Assembly (NCBI GenBank): GCA_034432095.1
Contig: DAOUCV010000041.1
Coordinates: 1 to 20,362 of the forward strand
Direction: 5' to 3'
From: DAOUCV01 sp034432095
GTDB lineage: Bacteria; Chloroflexota; Dehalococcoidia; Dehalococcoidales; UBA2162
DNA: 20,362 nt
A program made the translations under genes and the position numbers. The notes beneath the pieces were generated by a model. That model was given only the letters and a program-made list of their open reading frames with translations, did not search any database and was not told the origin of the DNA. Shown here one piece after another: positions 1-6,858 of the stretch (position 1 is the stretch's first letter; each line of letters begins with the position of its first letter).

Positions 1-533
1 GCCATAACGTAATACAGGGCATAAGGTGCCTGGACAGCGTCAAAACCGGGTGGTTCCAGCGTCACGTGGACATCGATTGGCACGCCCAATTCTGATACCT
101 TTGCATAGAAGGGCCAGAGTGCCCGGGAATCCAGAGGGTGGCCCTCGGTCCACGTCCAGATATGCACACCCTTCAGCCCCAGTTCTTTTATCGCCCTCTC
201 CAGTTCTCTAAAAGCGGGTTTACCCCCAAGCGGCGGCACCGTCGCCAACCCCAAAAACCGTCCGGGATGTTCCCGCACCATCCTGGCACAGAAATCGTTC
301 CACCTCTGGCACTGTTCCAGGCTAGTGATGGGATTTGTCGTCAGCACCGCCATATCTATACCGGCTTCATCCATGAACTGCAAATGGGCCTCAGCACGCG
401 CCGCTGCCTCAAAGGTGCGAACCTTCATCCTGCCGTCCGTACCCCAGTAGCGCTCACAGACCATACCGGACTCGCTCGTCCCTTTTTCGAGCCGGTCTAC
501 CGTAGCCGCATGATGCTCCATATCAATTATCAT
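1..533 (-). CDS. Amidohydrolase_2 family metal-dependent hydrolase/decarboxylase, 5' part only
   Basis: The frame is open from an ATG at 533 to the left edge, so about 177 N-terminal residues are visible and the C-terminus lies outside. The protein begins MIIDMEHHA and continues through a TIM-barrel-like pattern: a segment RFLGLATVPP, then GVHIWTW, and RALWPFYAKVSELGVPIDVHV, the usual place where this family has a metal-binding His (DVHV). The N-terminal metal motif is Glu-x-His (E6, H8) and not His-x-His. In PF04909 that form is known from non-oxidative decarboxylases such as gamma-resorcylate decarboxylase and LigW, but also from uncharacterised members. The substrate cannot be told. A ribosome site is weak (AGGA directly before CTG-ATG). 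It is divergent from the CoA ligase at 994, and both could act in aromatic acid metabolism, which is inference only. Confidence 0.8.
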   Translation of the reverse strand, partial: MIIDMEHHAATVDRLEKGTSESGMVCERYWGTDGRMKVRTFEAAARAEAHLQFMDEAGIDMAVLTTNPITSLEQCQRWNDFCARMVREHPGRFLGLATVPPLGGKPAFRELERAIKELGLKGVHIWTWTEGHPLDSRALWPFYAKVSELGVPIDVHVTLEPPGFDAVQAPYALYYVM

Positions 534-561
534 CAGTCCTGCCCCGCTCTGTCCTGATGGC

Positions 562-591
562 AGTTTAGCACCTAGCCGCAGGGAGCGTCAA
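562..591 (-). promoter_or_regulatory. Possible sigma70-type promoter for the leftward amidohydrolase
   Basis: On the minus strand TTGACG (586-591) is followed after 18 bases by TAAACT (562-567). The predicted transcript would start near 555, about 20 bases before the ATG at 533. The -35 matches consensus in five of six places and the -10 in four of six. No experimental support. Confidence 0.4.
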
Positions 592-604
592 CGCAGCTTA
601 TCAA

Positions 605-717
605 CCCATCCCCCTGAGGCACTCAGAAAAATCAAAGATTTTTCTGGGAACCCGCCTGACCCCCTTCCCTTGATAAGGGAAGGGGGTAGTTAATTTAAGA
701 GAGACTTCGTCTCTCTT
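605..717 (+). repeat. Two-module intergenic hairpin repeat, copy A
   Basis: Three hairpins lie in a row. The first is CAGAAAAATC / loop AAA / GATTTTTCTG (624-646). The second is a pyrimidine arm CCCCCTTCCCTT, loop GAT, and its complement ending AAGGGAAGGGGG (660-686). The third is AAGAGAGAC / TTC / GTCTCTCTT (697-717). The last two modules, in this order and spacing, recur at 10751-10827. The region lies between two divergent genes, so these are not terminators of annotated genes; a REP- or MITE-like repeat is the better reading. Confidence 0.7.
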
Positions 718-726
718 TGCCTCTCT

Positions 727-827
727 ATACTTTACGGGGACATTTAAGAGGTTGTTCACCTCCTGTCGGGCTTAATTCCTAAACAAAAAGCTTAAACTCT
801 CCATACTTTACGAGGGCATTTAAGAGG
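727..827 (+). repeat. Imperfect direct repeat, 25 bases, two copies
   Basis: The unit beginning ATACTTTACG and ending CATTTAAGAGG occurs at 727-751 and again at 803-827, with two mismatches. It sits between hairpin repeat copies A and B, which are in opposite orientation, so the whole 605-895 block looks like a composite. The second copy runs directly into the AAGAGGGGC arm of the hairpin at 822. Confidence 0.65.
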
Positions 828-895
828 GGCTTGCGCCCCTCTTTCTTTTTCTTCCCTCTCTCCTTAGAAAGGAGAGGGGGACAAAGGGGGTGAGG
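815..895 (-). repeat. Two-module intergenic hairpin repeat, copy B (inverted relative to copy A)
   Basis: Read on the plus strand the modules are reversed: AAGAGGGGC / TTGC / GCCCCTCTT (822-843) comes first, then CCCTCTCTCCTT / AGA / AAGGAGAGGGGG (854-880, one G-T pair), then GACAAAGGGGGTGAGG. Read on the minus strand it begins CCTCACCCCCTTTGTC, which lines up with the start of the copy at 10751. This identifies the same element in the opposite orientation. Confidence 0.7.
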
Positions 896-922
896 TTTAA
901 AAATAATCTAAAATGAGGGAGA

Positions 923-951
923 TTGACAAGAAGAGCGCAACCGATTAAAGT
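923..951 (+). promoter_or_regulatory. Probable sigma70-type promoter of the PaaK-like gene, with an inverted repeat
   Basis: A perfect -35 TTGACA (923-928) is followed after 17 bases by TAAAGT (946-951). The -35 box is also one arm of an inverted repeat, TTGACA (923-928) with TGTCAA (951-956), whose other arm starts in the last base of the -10. That geometry would suit a repressor covering the promoter, but this is a guess. Confidence 0.5.
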
Positions 952-993
952 GTCAAGTATCAACAGACAACACAGGAGGTCAAGAAATATAGT

Positions 994-2331
994 ATGACGG
1001 ATGCCCAAAAGTACTGGAACCCCATTCTGGAGACATTGCCCCAGGAGAAGCTAAAGGCGCTACAGCTAAAAAAATTCCAGAGAATCTTCAAGTGGGCTTA
1101 CGATAATTCACCGTTCTATCATAAGCTGTATCGCGATGCTGGCATAGAACCCGGTGATATTAAAACACTTGACGATATACGGAAGGTTCCCAAAGTAAAC
1201 AAGGCAGACTTGAGAGCGATACAGGGAAAGGAACCCTATCCCTATGGTTCAATACTCGCGGTGCCGTTGGAACAGGTAACGGAATACCGGCAGACCAGCG
1301 GTACGACCGGGCAGCCAGTATACCACCCTGAAACCTGGCAGGACTGGGAGTGGTCAGCCGAGTCATGGGCATACATCCTCTACGCCCACACCTTTCGGGA
1401 CTATGATAGGCTATATCTCCCCTTTGGTTACAGCATGTTCATAGCCTTCTGGGCAGCACACTATGCGGCGGAGAAGATAGGCTGTGAAGTTGTACCCGGC
1501 GGTATGCTGGACACCGAAGCTAGGCTACTAAAGATGCGTGAGTTGAAGGTTACGGCTCTCGCCGCAACACCGAGTTACGTCCTGGGCATGGCTGACACCG
1601 CCAGAAACAAGCTGGGCATAGACCCAGCCAAGGACTTAAATGTCAGGAAGATATCCGTTGCCGGTGAGCCTGGCGGCAGTATCCCGGCAACGAGAAAGCG
1701 TATGGAGGAAGCCTGGGGGGCCAAGGTATACGACTCCGCCGGGGCTACTGAGATAGGTCACTGGGGCTATGAGTGTGAAGCTCAGTGCGGACTACACATC
1801 AATGACGCCTTTCACCTGGTCGAGATAGAGGATATCGAGACCGGGGAGCCTATCACCGAGCCGGGGAGAAAAGGTAGCATGGTGGTCAGCACCTTTGACC
1901 GGCTGGCTCACCCCTGCATCAGGTTTGATTCCAAAGACATAATAGAGTGGAGCCCCATAGAAAAGTGCGAGTGCGGGCGAACCTTCCGACTTCTTCACGG
2001 CGGCATCATCGGCCGAGCTGATGACATCAAAAAAGTCAAAGGGGTACTCCTGGCACCGGGCGCCATTGAAGAAGTGGTCAGAGCGATACCACAACTTGGC
2101 GATGAGTATGAAGTGGAAGTGACCAAGAAAGGCAATGTAGATAATATCACCCTGAGGGTTGAGCTCCTCCCTGAACACGAAGCAGAAATTGACGCTGTGC
2201 GGGAGAATCTAATTCGAGAACTCAGGCTCAAGACCGGCCTGAGGTACGAATTAGAATTTCGCAAGTACGGCACTTTGCCCAGATACGAGACGAAGGCTAA
2301 AAGGTTCAAGGATTTGCGTAAGAAGGAGTAA
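994..2331 (+). CDS. Phenylacetate-CoA ligase (PaaK) family AMP-forming acyl/aryl-CoA ligase
   Basis: This 445-residue protein has the length and motif order of the PaaK branch of ANL enzymes, which activate a carboxylic acid as acyl-AMP and pass it to CoA in the cytoplasm. The phosphate-binding loop is TSGTTGQP (101-108), the adenine/Mg region is DSAGATEIG (247-255), the ribose-binding region starts FDSKDI (311), the hinge is GRADDIKKVKG (340-350), and candidate catalytic lysines lie near the C-terminus (K434, K436). Four cysteines, C261 and C265 (followed by GLH) and C325 and C327 (CECGR), could form a metal site. The start is ATG with AGGAGGT 13 bases upstream, a long spacing. The acid substrate is unknown; phenylacetate, benzoate-like or other acids are possible. 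A small gene follows after 6 bases. Confidence 0.9.
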   Translation: MTDAQKYWNPILETLPQEKLKALQLKKFQRIFKWAYDNSPFYHKLYRDAGIEPGDIKTLDDIRKVPKVNKADLRAIQGKEPYPYGSILAVPLEQVTEYRQTSGTTGQPVYHPETWQDWEWSAESWAYILYAHTFRDYDRLYLPFGYSMFIAFWAAHYAAEKIGCEVVPGGMLDTEARLLKMRELKVTALAATPSYVLGMADTARNKLGIDPAKDLNVRKISVAGEPGGSIPATRKRMEEAWGAKVYDSAGATEIGHWGYECEAQCGLHINDAFHLVEIEDIETGEPITEPGRKGSMVVSTFDRLAHPCIRFDSKDIIEWSPIEKCECGRTFRLLHGGIIGRADDIKKVKGVLLAPGAIEEVVRAIPQLGDEYEVEVTKKGNVDNITLRVELLPEHEAEIDAVRENLIRELRLKTGLRYELEFRKYGTLPRYETKAKRFKDLRKKE

Positions 2332-2337
2332 GAAAAG

Positions 2338-2529
2338 GTGACGAGCCAAAGTGTCAATATAAGGAGACTGGCACAGAAGATAGCATCCCTTAAGCAGGAA
2401 GCCAATGAAATAAAAGCTATGTCAGGCGGTATTCAGGCTATAGATAAAAACATTGACCGAATCCTGGCCTGCATCAGGATGCTGGAAATAAATATTAGTG
2501 ATTTAGTAGACATCGTGCCGGATAAATAA
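2338..2529 (+). CDS. Small coiled-coil protein, unknown function, downstream of the PaaK-like ligase
   Basis: A 63-residue frame begins with GTG at 2338 and has AAGGAG at 2323-2328, nine bases before the start and overlapping the end of the ligase gene. It lies 6 bases after the ligase stop, so the two should be co-transcribed and probably co-translated. The sequence is almost wholly helical in character, with leucine/isoleucine heptad-like spacing (IRRLAQKIASLKQEANEIKAM, then IDKNIDRILACIRMLEINISDLVDIV). It has no signal peptide, membrane segment or metal motif. I do not recognise the family. It may bind or assemble with the ligase, which is inference from position only. Confidence 0.7.
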   Translation: MTSQSVNIRRLAQKIASLKQEANEIKAMSGGIQAIDKNIDRILACIRMLEINISDLVDIVPDK

Positions 2530-2605
2530 TTTTCTTAAACCATCAGCCTGAGGGCTAAGTTTCCCCTGGAACATTGACTTACGGAGGGACACGTCTCGTT
2601 GATGT

Positions 2606-2634
2606 AGCCATTTACCAAATTGGTACCGCTGGCT
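2606..2634. promoter_or_regulatory. Palindromic element upstream of recA
   Basis: The palindrome TACCAA-A-TTGGTA (2613-2625) is nested inside a second complementary pair AGCCA (2606-2610) and TGGCT (2630-2634). It lies 20-50 bases upstream of the predicted recA promoter. It does not resemble the LexA boxes I know (CTG-N10-CAG or GAAC-N4-GTTC). It could be an operator of another type or chance. Confidence 0.35.
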
Positions 2635-2652
2635 CAAAGTACGAAGGTTGTC

Positions 2653-2681
2653 TTGCCTTATCGGGTTATCTATGTTATCAT
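2653..2681 (+). promoter_or_regulatory. Possible recA promoter
   Basis: TTGCCT (2653-2658) is followed after 17 bases by TATCAT (2676-2681). Transcription would begin near 2688, leaving a leader of fewer than ten bases before the recA ATG at 2696. That fits the lack of a good ribosome binding site there (AAAGCGAG only). Confidence 0.4.
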
Positions 2682-2695
2682 AATTTAAAGCGAGT

Positions 2696-3709
2696 ATGAT
2701 TACAGAGAAGCAGAAGGCGCTGGAGCTAGCTATAGGCCAGATTGAAAAGCGATTTGGCAAAGGCTCAATCATGAAGCTGGGAGAGTCGGGTGCCATGGCA
2801 CCTGTGGAAGTTATTCCCAGCGGTTCACTGTCATTAGACCTAGCCTTAGGAGTGGGGGGTATTCCCAGGGGGCGGATTACCGAAATATTTGGTCCCGAAG
2901 CTTCAGGGAAGACTACCCTCGGGCAGCATATCATTGCTGAAACCCAAAAGCGGGGAGGAATCGCTGCCTATATTGATGTAGAGCATGCCCTAGACCCAAG
3001 CTATGCCAGCCGTTGCGGGGTGAATGTTAACGACATGCTCATCTCCCAACCAGATACTGGGGAACAAGCCCTGGAGATTACTGAGGCACTAGTCAGAAGT
3101 GGGGCTGTTGATACTATCGTGATTGATAGTGTCGCTGCCTTGGTATCTCAGGCTGAAATTGAAGGGGAGATGGGAGACACCCATGTTGCCCTGCAAGCCC
3201 GCTTAATGTCACAAGCCCTGAGAAAACTGGCGGCGGCCATCGGCAAGACCAGAACAGCGGTGATATTCATCAACCAGTTAAGAGAAAAGGTTGGGATTGT
3301 CTTTGGTAATCCTGAGGTGACACCGGGTGGGAGAGCTCTAAAGTTCTATAGTTCGGTAAGGATAGACCTGAGGCGTACCGATACTATTAAGGAAGGCAAC
3401 GAGGTAATAGGCAGCCGTATCAAGGCTAGGGTAGTAAAGAACAAGGTTGCTCCTCCCTTCAGAAGTGCCGAGTTTGACATCATGTTTGACCACGGTATAA
3501 GCCGGGAAGGCAACCTTCTTGACCTTGGTAGCGAGCTGGGGCTAGTGAGTAAGTCTGGCGCCTTCTTCTCCTATGGCGATATTCGCCTAGGGCAGGGTAG
3601 GGAGAACGCCAAGCAATACCTGGCTCAAAATCCTGAGCTTGCTCAGGAAATTGAGCAAAAGATTAGAGCCTCAGCCTATCACCAACCGTCGTCTTCTACT
3701 GATGATTAG
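2696..3709 (+). CDS. recA: RecA recombinase
   Basis: This 337-residue protein is a full-length RecA, the ATP-dependent strand-exchange protein that also triggers LexA-type self-cleavage. It starts MITEKQKALELAIGQIEKRF, the typical N-terminal helix with the GKGSIMKLGE stretch after it. Walker A is GPEASGKTT (66-74). Further conserved parts are the DVEHALD region, VIDSVAAL (Walker B), INQLREKVG and the DNA-binding loop region PEVTPGGRALKFYSS. The C-terminal tail is short but acidic (SSSTDD). ATG at 2696 is the only start that gives the family N-terminus, although the ribosome site is poor. A terminator-like hairpin follows, then recX. Confidence 0.98.
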   Translation: MITEKQKALELAIGQIEKRFGKGSIMKLGESGAMAPVEVIPSGSLSLDLALGVGGIPRGRITEIFGPEASGKTTLGQHIIAETQKRGGIAAYIDVEHALDPSYASRCGVNVNDMLISQPDTGEQALEITEALVRSGAVDTIVIDSVAALVSQAEIEGEMGDTHVALQARLMSQALRKLAAAIGKTRTAVIFINQLREKVGIVFGNPEVTPGGRALKFYSSVRIDLRRTDTIKEGNEVIGSRIKARVVKNKVAPPFRSAEFDIMFDHGISREGNLLDLGSELGLVSKSGAFFSYGDIRLGQGRENAKQYLAQNPELAQEIEQKIRASAYHQPSSSTDD

Positions 3710-3757
3710 AGAGTTTTTAACCCAATAGGTCAATAGAGAAAGATAGTAGGTGTATAT

Positions 3758-3790
3758 AAAGCTGAGGCTTATAACCTCAGCTTTATTTGT
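3758..3790 (+). terminator. Rho-independent-type terminator or attenuator between recA and recX
   Basis: A perfect 10-base stem AAAGCTGAGG / loop CTTATAA / CCTCAGCTTT (3758-3784) is followed by ATTTGT. It lies 48 bases after the recA stop and 32 bases before the chosen recX start. The T tract is weak, so partial read-through is likely; this would keep recX expression below that of recA, an arrangement known in other bacteria. Confidence 0.65.
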
Positions 3791-3815
3791 TATGTTAAGA
3801 GGGGGTGAGAGCAAG

Positions 3816-4460
3816 GTGAAGAAGGTCACCGCCCTCCGCACCGGGAAGGGACGACCAAAGCGGGTAGATATCTTCTTAGACGGCAAATTTGCCTTCAGCC
3901 TGGATGCTGAGGTGGCCGTGAAAGAGGGGCTCAAGGTTGAGGAGGTGTTATCGGCCGAGCGGATTGAGGCACTGACCAGGTCCGACCGCCTTCACCGTTG
4001 CTTTAATGCCGCCCTGCATTACCTGAGTTACCGTCCCCGGAGTGAGCCTGAGCTGAGGGAGAGGCTTCAGCGTCGTGGTTTTGATGGAGATAGCGTAGAG
4101 GCAGTGATAACCAAGCTAAAAGAGCAAAGGCTGGTAGATGATACCGCTTTTGCTCAATTCTGGAGGGATAACCGGGAATCTTTTAGCCCCCGCAGTCAGT
4201 GGTTAACCAGGTTAGAACTGAAGCGTAAGGGGGTAGCTAACGATATTATTGACCAGGTAGTTGGTACCATTGATGATGAAGATAGTGCCTATCGAGCCGC
4301 CCTGAGGAAAGCCCGTAGTTTGCCCCACTCTGACGAGCCGAGCTTCCGCCGCCGATTAGGCGAATATCTAAGGCGACGTGGATTTAGCCACGCGGTGATA
4401 AACCATACGGTGCAAAGGATATGGCAAGAAAAGGGAGGTTTCAATATAAAGCTGGACTGA
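3816..4460 (+). CDS. recX: RecX regulatory protein
   Basis: RecX binds RecA filaments and limits their activity. The 214-residue product has the arginine-rich three-helix repeats of the family: ALHYLSYRPRSEPELRERLQRRGF, then VITKLKEQRLVDDTAFAQFW, RLELKRKGVANDIIDQVV, and a final repeat ending GFSHAVINHTVQRIW. It also has the extended N-terminal beta region seen in many Gram-positive and Chloroflexota RecX proteins. I chose GTG 3816, which is preceded by a G-rich GGGGGTGAGAG stretch. Longer in-frame starts at 3792 or 3750 would place coding sequence directly after or through the terminator hairpin and lack a ribosome site. The position behind recA supports the call. Confidence 0.9.
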   Translation: MKKVTALRTGKGRPKRVDIFLDGKFAFSLDAEVAVKEGLKVEEVLSAERIEALTRSDRLHRCFNAALHYLSYRPRSEPELRERLQRRGFDGDSVEAVITKLKEQRLVDDTAFAQFWRDNRESFSPRSQWLTRLELKRKGVANDIIDQVVGTIDDEDSAYRAALRKARSLPHSDEPSFRRRLGEYLRRRGFSHAVINHTVQRIWQEKGGFNIKLD

Positions 4461-4519
4461 ATGGTACCCGCTATCATTTGCTTGACTAGGCAAGTGACCT
4501 CGGAAAAGGAGGCGAGAGA

Positions 4520-6070
4520 ATGGTAGGGTTTGAACAATTTGTCTACTATTTTGCATTATTCGCCGCCCTCATCATCGGCGTGATAGGTGGTGGTTTAGTT
4601 GTCTTTTTCTTCCGGCGAATGGCAGTTAATCGCCAACTTCGAAATGCCCAGAGGAAAGCCGCCAGAATGGTGGCTGAAGCTAGGGTTGAGGCAGAGAAAG
4701 TCCTCAATGAGACGAGGGAGGAGGCAGAGAAAATCAAGTCTCAAGCGGAAGCGGAGTTTCGTGAGCGGCGCGCTGAACTACAGCGCCAGGAAAGCCGACT
4801 GGCCGCCAAGACAGAGACTTTGGAACGCCGGTTAGAAAGTATAGAACAGCGTGAACGCAGTCTGGCTAACAAGGAAAAGGGAATAGAGTCTATCCGCGCT
4901 GAACTTCTGAGGATTAAAGATAAAGAACTAAAGCAACTAGAGTTGATTGCGGGTATGTCCAGTGCCGAGGCAAAAGAGGAACTGCTTCAAAGGATGGAGG
5001 TTGAGATGAGAGAAGAAGCCTCAAGACGCCTCCGAGAATGGGAAAGTACGCTGAAAGAGGAAGCCGATAAGAGAGCTCAGATAATCTTGTCCCAAGCTAT
5101 TCAGCGTTCGGCTTCTGAGATTGTATCTGAGACCTCAGTGGTCAGTGTCCCCCTCCCCAGTGACGAGATGAAGGGAAGACTTATCGGGAGAGAAGGTCGT
5201 AATATTAGAGCGCTGGAGCAGGCTACCGGAGTTGACCTAATTATTGACGATACCCCTGAGGCAGTGACCCTTTCCAGCTTTGACCCGGTGCGGCGAGAAG
5301 TGGCTCGCCTGGCTCTAACCAAGCTTATCACAGACGGACGTATCCATCCGGCGCGCATTGAAGAGGTCGTCGCCAAGGCCAAGGAAGAAGTAGATGCTAC
5401 TATCCGCAGTGCTGGTGAACAGGCAGCAATTGAGCTTGAGGTGCATGGTCTACGCCCCGAGTTAATCAGGCTGCTTGGTCGTCTCAAGTACCGCACGAGC
5501 TACGGACAGAACGTCCTAGCCCATAGTATTGAGGTCGCCTACTTAGCCGGCATGATTGCCGCCGAACTGGGAGCTAGTGTCGCCATAGCCAGGAAAGCGG
5601 GACTGCTTCACGACATCGGTAAGGCGGTAGACCGGGAGGTTGAGGGCGCTCACGCCGCGATTGGCGCTGACCTTGTCAAACAGTGGGAGAAATCTCAAGA
5701 GGTTGTTCAGGGTATCGCCGAGCACCACCTTGAGACAACTAATCCCAGTATCTGGGGTTATATCATCTCAGCGGCTGACGCTATCAGCAGCGCCAGGCCG
5801 GGAGCTAGGCGCGAGTCTCTGGAGAGCTACCTGAAACGGATAAGCGCTCTGGAGGACATAGCCAATAGCTTCAAGGGGGTGGAGAAGTCTTTCGCCATTC
5901 AGGCTGGTCGTGAGATCCGTATTCTGGTCAAACCAGAAGAGATTGATGACCTGGGAGCGATGAGGCTGGCTCGAGATATCGTCAAGAAGATAGAAGAAGA
6001 AGTAGAGTACCCGGGACAGATAAAGGTTACTGTGGTCAGAGAGACAAGAGCCATCGACTATGCCAGGTAG
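4520..6070 (+). CDS. rny: Ribonuclease Y
   Basis: RNase Y is a membrane-anchored endoribonuclease that starts mRNA decay. This 516-residue protein has all its parts in order: an N-terminal membrane segment (about residues 8-31, YYFALFAALIIGVIGGGLVV), a long charged coiled coil (about 40-190), a KH RNA-binding domain with GRLIGREGRN at 219-228, and an HD metal-dependent hydrolase domain with HD at 364-365 (LLHDIGKA) and GIAEHH later. The start is ATG with AAGGAGG eight bases upstream. It lies 59 bases after recX and 17 bases before ymdB; the rny-ymdB order is common in Firmicutes and other bacteria. Confidence 0.97.
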   Translation: MVGFEQFVYYFALFAALIIGVIGGGLVVFFFRRMAVNRQLRNAQRKAARMVAEARVEAEKVLNETREEAEKIKSQAEAEFRERRAELQRQESRLAAKTETLERRLESIEQRERSLANKEKGIESIRAELLRIKDKELKQLELIAGMSSAEAKEELLQRMEVEMREEASRRLREWESTLKEEADKRAQIILSQAIQRSASEIVSETSVVSVPLPSDEMKGRLIGREGRNIRALEQATGVDLIIDDTPEAVTLSSFDPVRREVARLALTKLITDGRIHPARIEEVVAKAKEEVDATIRSAGEQAAIELEVHGLRPELIRLLGRLKYRTSYGQNVLAHSIEVAYLAGMIAAELGASVAIARKAGLLHDIGKAVDREVEGAHAAIGADLVKQWEKSQEVVQGIAEHHLETTNPSIWGYIISAADAISSARPGARRESLESYLKRISALEDIANSFKGVEKSFAIQAGREIRILVKPEEIDDLGAMRLARDIVKKIEEEVEYPGQIKVTVVRETRAIDYAR

Positions 6071-6087
6071 GAGGTCAGAAAAGCCCG

Positions 6088-6858
6088 GTGTTAGCACTGA
6101 TGATTGGTGACATAATTGGCAAACCGGGAAGACAAGCGGTGCAGAAACTCTTACCCCACCTGCGCCAGCGGTACGCTTTAGACCTGGTCATAGCCAATGC
6201 TGAGAATAGTGCTGGCGGTGTAGGCGTAACTCCAACTACCGCTACGGAACTGCTCGAGGCTGGCATTGATGTGTTGACTTCAGGTAATCATATATGGGCT
6301 CAGAAGGAGATTATCCCATACCTTGATAGTGAGATGCCTATCTTGCGTCCCTTAAATTATCCCCCGGGTGTGCCGGGCAGAGGTTATATCATCAAAGATA
6401 ATGCGGTGATAGTTAATTTGATCGGCAGAACCTTTATGAGCAATTTCGATTGCCCCTTTAGGGCTATGGACAGGCTATTAGCTGAGCTTCAACCCGAGCC
6501 GCGGGTTATTATTGTTGATTTCCATGCCGAAGCCACCTCGGAGAAGATGGCAATGGGGAGATACCTGGATGGCCGGGTCAGCGCTGTGCTCGGCACCCAT
6601 ACGCATGTCGGCACCATCGATGCTCAGCTGCTGCCCGGGGGTACTGCTTACGTTACCGATATTGGCATGACCGGCCCTATGGACTCAATCATCGGTGATG
6701 ACGCTGAGGCCGTGCTTCAGCGCTTTCTGACCATGATACCCAATCGTTTATCTGTGGGGCGGGGCAAAACCATGTTTAATGCAATCCTGGTTAGGGTCGA
6801 TGACCAGACTGGCAGGGCAGTGAGCATTGAGCGTATCTATCGGGAGTTAGAGGAGTAG
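6088..6858 (+). CDS. ymdB: YmdB-family metallophosphoesterase (TIGR00282)
   Basis: In Bacillus the homolog is a 2',3'-cyclic nucleotide phosphodiesterase affecting biofilm and motility. The 256-residue product shows the family's two-metal ligands: D8 in MIGDIIGKPGR, E39-N40 in NAENSAGGVGVT, N67-H68 in TSGNHIW, H146 in DFHAEATSEK, and H171 and H173 in GTHTHVGT. The start is GTG 6088 with AGGAGGT 11-12 bases upstream. A later ATG at 6100 would remove the first beta strand. The gene follows rny by 17 bases and its stop overlaps the next start by one base, so all three are likely one transcript. Confidence 0.95.
   Translation: MLALMIGDIIGKPGRQAVQKLLPHLRQRYALDLVIANAENSAGGVGVTPTTATELLEAGIDVLTSGNHIWAQKEIIPYLDSEMPILRPLNYPPGVPGRGYIIKDNAVIVNLIGRTFMSNFDCPFRAMDRLLAELQPEPRVIIVDFHAEATSEKMAMGRYLDGRVSAVLGTHTHVGTIDAQLLPGGTAYVTDIGMTGPMDSIIGDDAEAVLQRFLTMIPNRLSVGRGKTMFNAILVRVDDQTGRAVSIERIYRELEE

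Noticed and set aside
138..557. Rightward open frame of 139 codons at the left edge
   Set aside because: It is antisense to the amidohydrolase frame, whose protein shows clear family motifs. The rightward translation shows no family pattern.
624..646. AT-rich perfect hairpin as a terminator
   Set aside because: The genes on both sides are transcribed away from it, and no T tract follows. It fits better as part of the repeat block.
2545..2556. AGCC-TGAG-GGCT hairpin after the small coiled-coil gene as a terminator
   Set aside because: A four-base stem without a clear T tract is too weak.
3750..3815. Longer recX starting at 3750 or 3792
   Set aside because: The 3750 start would translate through the terminator hairpin, and neither start has a ribosome site. 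GTG 3816 has a G-rich site upstream and gives the expected N-terminus.
5101..5496. Leftward 131-codon frame inside rny
   Set aside because: It is a serine/arginine-rich antisense translation of the KH region, with no motif or ribosome site.
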